This document shows positions 14,621 to 16,845 of a stretch of DNA of 16,845 bases, in pieces (positions within the stretch are counted from its first letter, which is position 1; every line of letters begins with the position of its first letter). A program made the position numbers and the translations under genes. A model generated the notes under the pieces. It was given only the letters and a program-made list of their open reading frames with translations, searched no databases and was not told where the DNA came from. Source of the DNA: Prevotella sp. UBA3294 (GTDB taxonomy: Bacteria > Bacteroidota > Bacteroidia > Bacteroidales > Bacteroidaceae); NCBI GenBank assembly GCA_002361535.1, contig DETG01000007.1, positions 1 to 16,845 on the forward strand, given 5' to 3'.

Positions 14621-15733
14621 TTAGTTCATCTGTTTTCTGCCATTCACATAAGTACCCGTTTCCGTCACTTTGCCGGTACGGTCTTTCTCCACATATTTGC
14701 CATCGCGCTCATCATTTTTGTAAGAGCCCTCGAAACGGTTTCCGTTTTTATCTTCCTCGATAGCAGCACCATGTCGTTTGCCGTTGTGATAAGTGCCGCG
14801 GAACTTCGACCCATCATGGAAATGGATGATCACCTCACCTTCCACGACGCCGTCCTTGAAGTTTCCTTCAAACACATCACCCGACATCTTGGTGAGCTTA
14901 CCTTTTCCGTTCTGTTTGTCGTTTTTCCAACTTCCTACATAGATATCGCCGTTTTTCCACGAGAATGTGCCCTGTCCGTCTTTGTCACCTTCACGGAACG
15001 AACCGGTGTATTTATCTCCATTCGCATACTTGAAGATTCCCTCTCCCGTACGTTCCCCCTGTACATAAGCACCCTCATAGCGATCGCCATTCTGGAATTT
15101 ATAGATACCGCGACCATTCTGGATGTCATCTTTCCAGTCACCGCTATATTCATCGCCGTTGGCATATTTGTTGACTCCTTTGCCAGAGCGCACGTTATTA
15201 GCCCACATTCCATCGTAGGAACTGCCATCGCCCCAGTCGTAGAATCCTTTCCCCCATTTCATGTCATCTTTCCACTCACCGTTATAATAGGCACCGTTGG
15301 CAAAAGTATATTTGCCCTTTCCCTGCCGTTTGTCAAGTTTCCAGTTGCCATCATATTTGTCACCATTATAATAGTACATGATGCCATGACCGTCTTGATA
15401 GTCACGGAACCAGAGTCCTACATATTTATTATTGTTCATGAAATAGTAGGTACCACGACCGTGTTGCTGATCCTGGTACCACTCTCCTTCGTATTTCTCA
15501 CCGTCGGAGAATGTGTAGATACCATATCCATGGCGCCTCCCTTTCAGGTACTCACCCTCATAGATATCTCCATTTTTGTAGATGGCACTGCCTTTACCCT
15601 GCGGTTTTCCGCTTACCATCTCACCTTTGTACTGTCCGCCATCCTTTGTCACGCACGAGCCGAGTGTGATTTTCTGTGCCATGGAGGTGGCGGGAATTAC
15701 CAATAGAATCAGTGTTAATATTTTATGCTTCAC
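14621..15733 (-). CDS. Secreted MORN-repeat protein (GTG start)
   Basis: A 370-residue protein made almost wholly of MORN repeats. MKHKILTLILLVIPATSMA is a signal peptide, with cleavage likely after residue 19 before QK, so it should leave the cytoplasm. From residue 33 there are 14 repeats, the first of 22 residues and the next 13 of exactly 23, each like GDxYxGxWxxxxxxGxGxYxxxN, and then a 17-residue half repeat at the end. Repeats 12-14 are the most diverged. MORN repeats form a long beta sheet and have been linked to membrane or lipid binding and to protein scaffolding; no enzyme domain is present. The start is GTG at 15731-15733: an in-frame stop follows a few codons upstream, and a promoter ends 25 bases before it. 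It leads a run with the YhcH-type gene and glgB. Confidence 0.9.
   Translation of the reverse strand: MKHKILTLILLVIPATSMAQKITLGSCVTKDGGQYKGEMVSGKPQGKGSAIYKNGDIYEGEYLKGRRHGYGIYTFSDGEKYEGEWYQDQQHGRGTYYFMNNNKYVGLWFRDYQDGHGIMYYYNGDKYDGNWKLDKRQGKGKYTFANGAYYNGEWKDDMKWGKGFYDWGDGSSYDGMWANNVRSGKGVNKYANGDEYSGDWKDDIQNGRGIYKFQNGDRYEGAYVQGERTGEGIFKYANGDKYTGSFREGDKDGQGTFSWKNGDIYVGSWKNDKQNGKGKLTKMSGDVFEGNFKDGVVEGEVIIHFHDGSKFRGTYHNGKRHGAAIEEDKNGNRFEGSYKNDERDGKYVEKDRTGKVTETGTYVNGRKQMN
14675..15637 (-). repeat. Array of 14 in-frame 69-base MORN repeat units
   Basis: The DNA coding for residues 33-353 of the MORN protein is a tandem array of 14 units, one of 66 bases and 13 of 69 bases, with no insertion between them. 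The units are diverged at base level, so this is an old protein repeat rather than a recent DNA expansion. Confidence 0.85.
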
Positions 15734-15758
15734 GATATGTCTGTTTTAAATTCATCAC

Positions 15759-15788
15759 CAAAGGTATAAATAATAATCCATACTACAA
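15759..15788 (-). promoter_or_regulatory. Promoter of the MORN-yhcH-glgB run
   Basis: The minus strand has TACCTTTG (15766-15759) as -7 and TTG (15788-15786) as -33, with a 19-base spacer. The predicted start near 15755 gives a leader of about 22 bases before the GTG start. Confidence 0.68.
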
Positions 15789-15890
15789 AACAATTTCTTA
15801 AATCTTAATCCTTCTCATCCCTATTTAATGATTTTTAGGAACTGTGTGAAACAACGATAGTGTCTTCGCGGCTCAGGAAAAGACGTTACC

Positions 15891-15929
15891 CATGTGTTCC
15901 ATGTTGGAACATGTGCTATTTTTTCTTTT
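15891..15929 (+). terminator. Terminator-like hairpin with T tract, no gene upstream on this strand
   Basis: TGTTCCA (15895-15901) and TGGAACA (15905-15911) pair around a TGT loop. Two G-U and two further pairs extend the stem to 15891-15915. A T-rich tract (15919-15929) follows three bases later, so it reads as an intrinsic terminator on the plus strand. No plus-strand gene is recognisable upstream within the window's gene-free stretch. Confidence 0.5.
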
Positions 15930-16015
15930 AGTCGCCTGCGGCGAGAAATTCTACACAATATTTCATAGAAATGTATTACATAATTATTCTTCTTGCGAAG
16001 AAAAGCGTTCTTAAA

Positions 16016-16047
16016 TTTGCGAACATCAATAATAATTCATATCTTTG
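16016..16047 (+). promoter_or_regulatory. Promoter of higBA
   Basis: TTTG (16016-16019), a 20-base spacer, and TATCTTTG (16040-16047) match the Bacteroidota consensus fully. The predicted start near 16051 is about four bases before the higB ATG. A GTTC/GAAC inverted repeat (16007-16024) covers the -33 element and may be the operator. Confidence 0.75.
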
Positions 16048-16054
16048 CACTCAA

Positions 16055-16372
16055 ATGATAATAACATTCGAAGAATTATATCTAGAAGAACTCTATACGC
16101 AAGGCAAAGCCCATGACAAAAAGCATCGGTTTCAGCCTCAGATCGTTGACAAGTATATAAAGGTTGTCAATCTTATGAAGCAACAAGAGAATGTGCTTGG
16201 ACTGTCAAAATACGGTTCGCTGCATTACGAGAAACTTCATGGCGACAAAAAAGGATTATCCTCTGTAAGAGTGAATGACCAATATAGGATAGAGTTCATT
16301 GAAGAAACTGAAGCAGATAAGCAAATAGCTACTATCTGCAATTTGATAGAATTATCGAATCATTATAAATAA
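16055..16372 (+). CDS. higB: HigB-type toxin of a type II toxin-antitoxin system (RelE/ParE superfamily)
   Basis: A 105-residue RelE/ParE-superfamily protein. HigB toxins are ribosome-dependent mRNA endonucleases that stop translation. The conserved core is visible as EKLHGDKKGLSSVRVNDQYRIEF (59-81), with basic residues K65, K66, R72 and R78, and the ending ICNLIELSNHYK is typical of the family. The frame is open from 15971, but the part before 16055 spans the promoter, so ATG 16055 (MIITFEELYLEELY) is the start. The toxin gene precedes the antitoxin gene, the order typical of higBA rather than most type II pairs. There is no Shine-Dalgarno site and almost no leader. It ends 15 bases before higA. 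Confidence 0.9.
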   Translation: MIITFEELYLEELYTQGKAHDKKHRFQPQIVDKYIKVVNLMKQQENVLGLSKYGSLHYEKLHGDKKGLSSVRVNDQYRIEFIEETEADKQIATICNLIELSNHYK

Positions 16373-16373
16373 T

Positions 16374-16380
16374 AAGGAGG
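16374..16380 (+). promoter_or_regulatory. Strong Shine-Dalgarno site of higA
   Basis: AAGGAGG lies seven bases before the ATG at 16388. Such a site is unusual in this window, where other starts lack one. It supports ATG 16388 as the start of higA rather than the internal ATG at 16418. Confidence 0.8.
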
Positions 16381-16387
16381 ACTTGAA

Positions 16388-16732
16388 ATGATTACAATAA
16401 AAGGAAAAGATTCCAAGATGATAGCCAACAACTTGAAGCCGTTCAAGCCTACGCACCCGGGCGAGGTATTAAAGGACGAGTTGGAGTATCGTGGCATTTC
16501 CCAACGCGGACTGGCGAAGAAGATGGGAATATCGTATTCTGCACTAAACGAAGTGTTGAATGGTAAGCGTGCCTTGAATCATGAATTGGCAATGATGATG
16601 GAGGCTGCCTTAGGGGTTGACGCGACTCCACTCCTGGCCATGCAGAACGAGTATGACATGCTAATGGCAGAGCGCAATGAGTCGTTCATGGAGAAGCTAA
16701 AGCAGATACGCCGTATTGCCGCCGTTTTTTGA
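16388..16732 (+). CDS. higA: HigA-type antitoxin (XRE-family helix-turn-helix)
   Basis: A 114-residue HigA-family antitoxin. HPGEVLKDELEYRGIS (23-38) is the family's opening signature. The helix-turn-helix follows at about 37-61 (SQRGLAKKMGISYSALNEVLNGK), and then HELAMMMEAALGVD. The C-terminal 30 residues (MLMAERNESFMEKLKQIRRIA) form a charged helix. HigA binds and neutralises HigB and, with it, represses the operon promoter. It starts 15 bases after higB, preceded by a strong ribosome-binding site. The N-terminal 10 residues before MIANN are not conserved as I recall, but the ribosome-binding-site spacing favours the longer start. The C-terminus ends at TGA 16730-16732 just after a GCCGTTTTTT run. 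Confidence 0.93.
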   Translation: MITIKGKDSKMIANNLKPFKPTHPGEVLKDELEYRGISQRGLAKKMGISYSALNEVLNGKRALNHELAMMMEAALGVDATPLLAMQNEYDMLMAERNESFMEKLKQIRRIAAVF

Positions 16733-16845
16733 GGTACTCAATACATTCATGGAAACTAATGTGAATAAATTGTCCATTGTCAATTGCCTCAAGCCGGTGG
16801 AGATGGCAAGTAAGTAATGCTACAAAATTACGAAATAATGCTGAA
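16733..16845. other. Right edge, no supported gene
   Basis: After higA there are 113 bases. A T run (16724-16730) at the end of higA has no good hairpin before it. A 22-codon ATG frame at 16749-16817 is too short and lacks a ribosome-binding site or promoter, so I do not call it a gene. Confidence 0.5.

Larger units (their letters stand above)
15734..16054. other. Gene-free stretch between the MORN gene and higBA
   Basis: This 321-base stretch separates divergent genes. It holds the MORN promoter (15759-15788), a hairpin with T tract (15891-15929), a small hairpin TCGCC-TGC-GGCGA (15932-15944), two copies of TTGCGAA (15993-15999 and 16017-16023) and the higBA promoter (16016-16047). An open frame from 15971 runs into higB, but its first part covers the promoter and is not coding. 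I see no other gene here. Confidence 0.7.

Noticed and set aside
14513..15706. 397-codon open frame on the plus strand opposite the MORN gene
   Set aside because: It lies wholly antisense to a clear signal-peptide MORN gene and the YhcH gene. Its hydrophobic, repetitive composition is what the complement of the Gly/Asp/Tyr-rich repeat codons produces, and it has no promoter.
16749..16817. 22-codon frame after higA
   Set aside because: Too short, with no ribosome-binding site or promoter.

Overview
The window looks like chromosomal DNA of a Bacteroidota member of the order Bacteroidales, most likely Prevotella in the broad sense (inference). The reasons are the recurring promoter form TTG, 20-base spacer, TAnnTTTG; the near absence of Shine-Dalgarno sites; a TamL-type outer-membrane lipoprotein; and a GH13_8-type branching enzyme. 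Most of the window is core-genome housekeeping DNA. It carries the 3' end of a gene at the left edge and a toxin-antitoxin pair near the right edge.

Layout, left to right. Positions 1-114 hold the end of a probable RhuM-family gene. It converges on a tRNA-Arg(TCT) gene, with one long bidirectional terminator hairpin between them. Next is a minus-strand YycJ/WalJ-like metallo-beta-lactamase-fold hydrolase. A small plus-strand lipoprotein gene diverges from it, and its 3' end overlaps the convergent tamL gene by 47 bases. tamL and a SpoU/TrmH-family RNA methyltransferase gene are divergent and share one palindromic pair of interlocked promoters. The methyltransferase converges on a minus-strand pair, a HAD phosphatase/phosphomutase followed by an MFS transporter.

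A plus-strand run of five genes starts from a good promoter at 6677-6708: a DUF3298-type lipoprotein, rsmG, a glyoxalase-II-like MBL hydrolase, ruvC (GTG start) and a twin-ABC ATPase whose first ATP site is degenerate. The intergenic gaps are 1, 24, 11 and 17 bases, so this is probably one operon mixing envelope, ribosome-modification and DNA-repair functions. It converges, 8 bases from stop to stop, on a minus-strand run: a secreted 14-repeat MORN protein (GTG start, own promoter), a YhcH/YjgK/YiaL protein, the glycogen branching enzyme glgB, a strong intercistronic hairpin, and a five-helix membrane protein of unknown function.

The right end has a 321-base gene-free stretch containing a hairpin with a T tract that terminates no recognisable gene. 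After it comes a higBA toxin-antitoxin operon. The toxin mRNA is predicted to be almost leaderless, while the antitoxin has a consensus Shine-Dalgarno site. I found no CRISPR array, transposase, integrase or phage genes. The least ordinary signals are the interlocked promoter palindrome, the contrast in translation signals within higBA, the orphan terminator-like element, and the MORN-YhcH-GlgB cluster.
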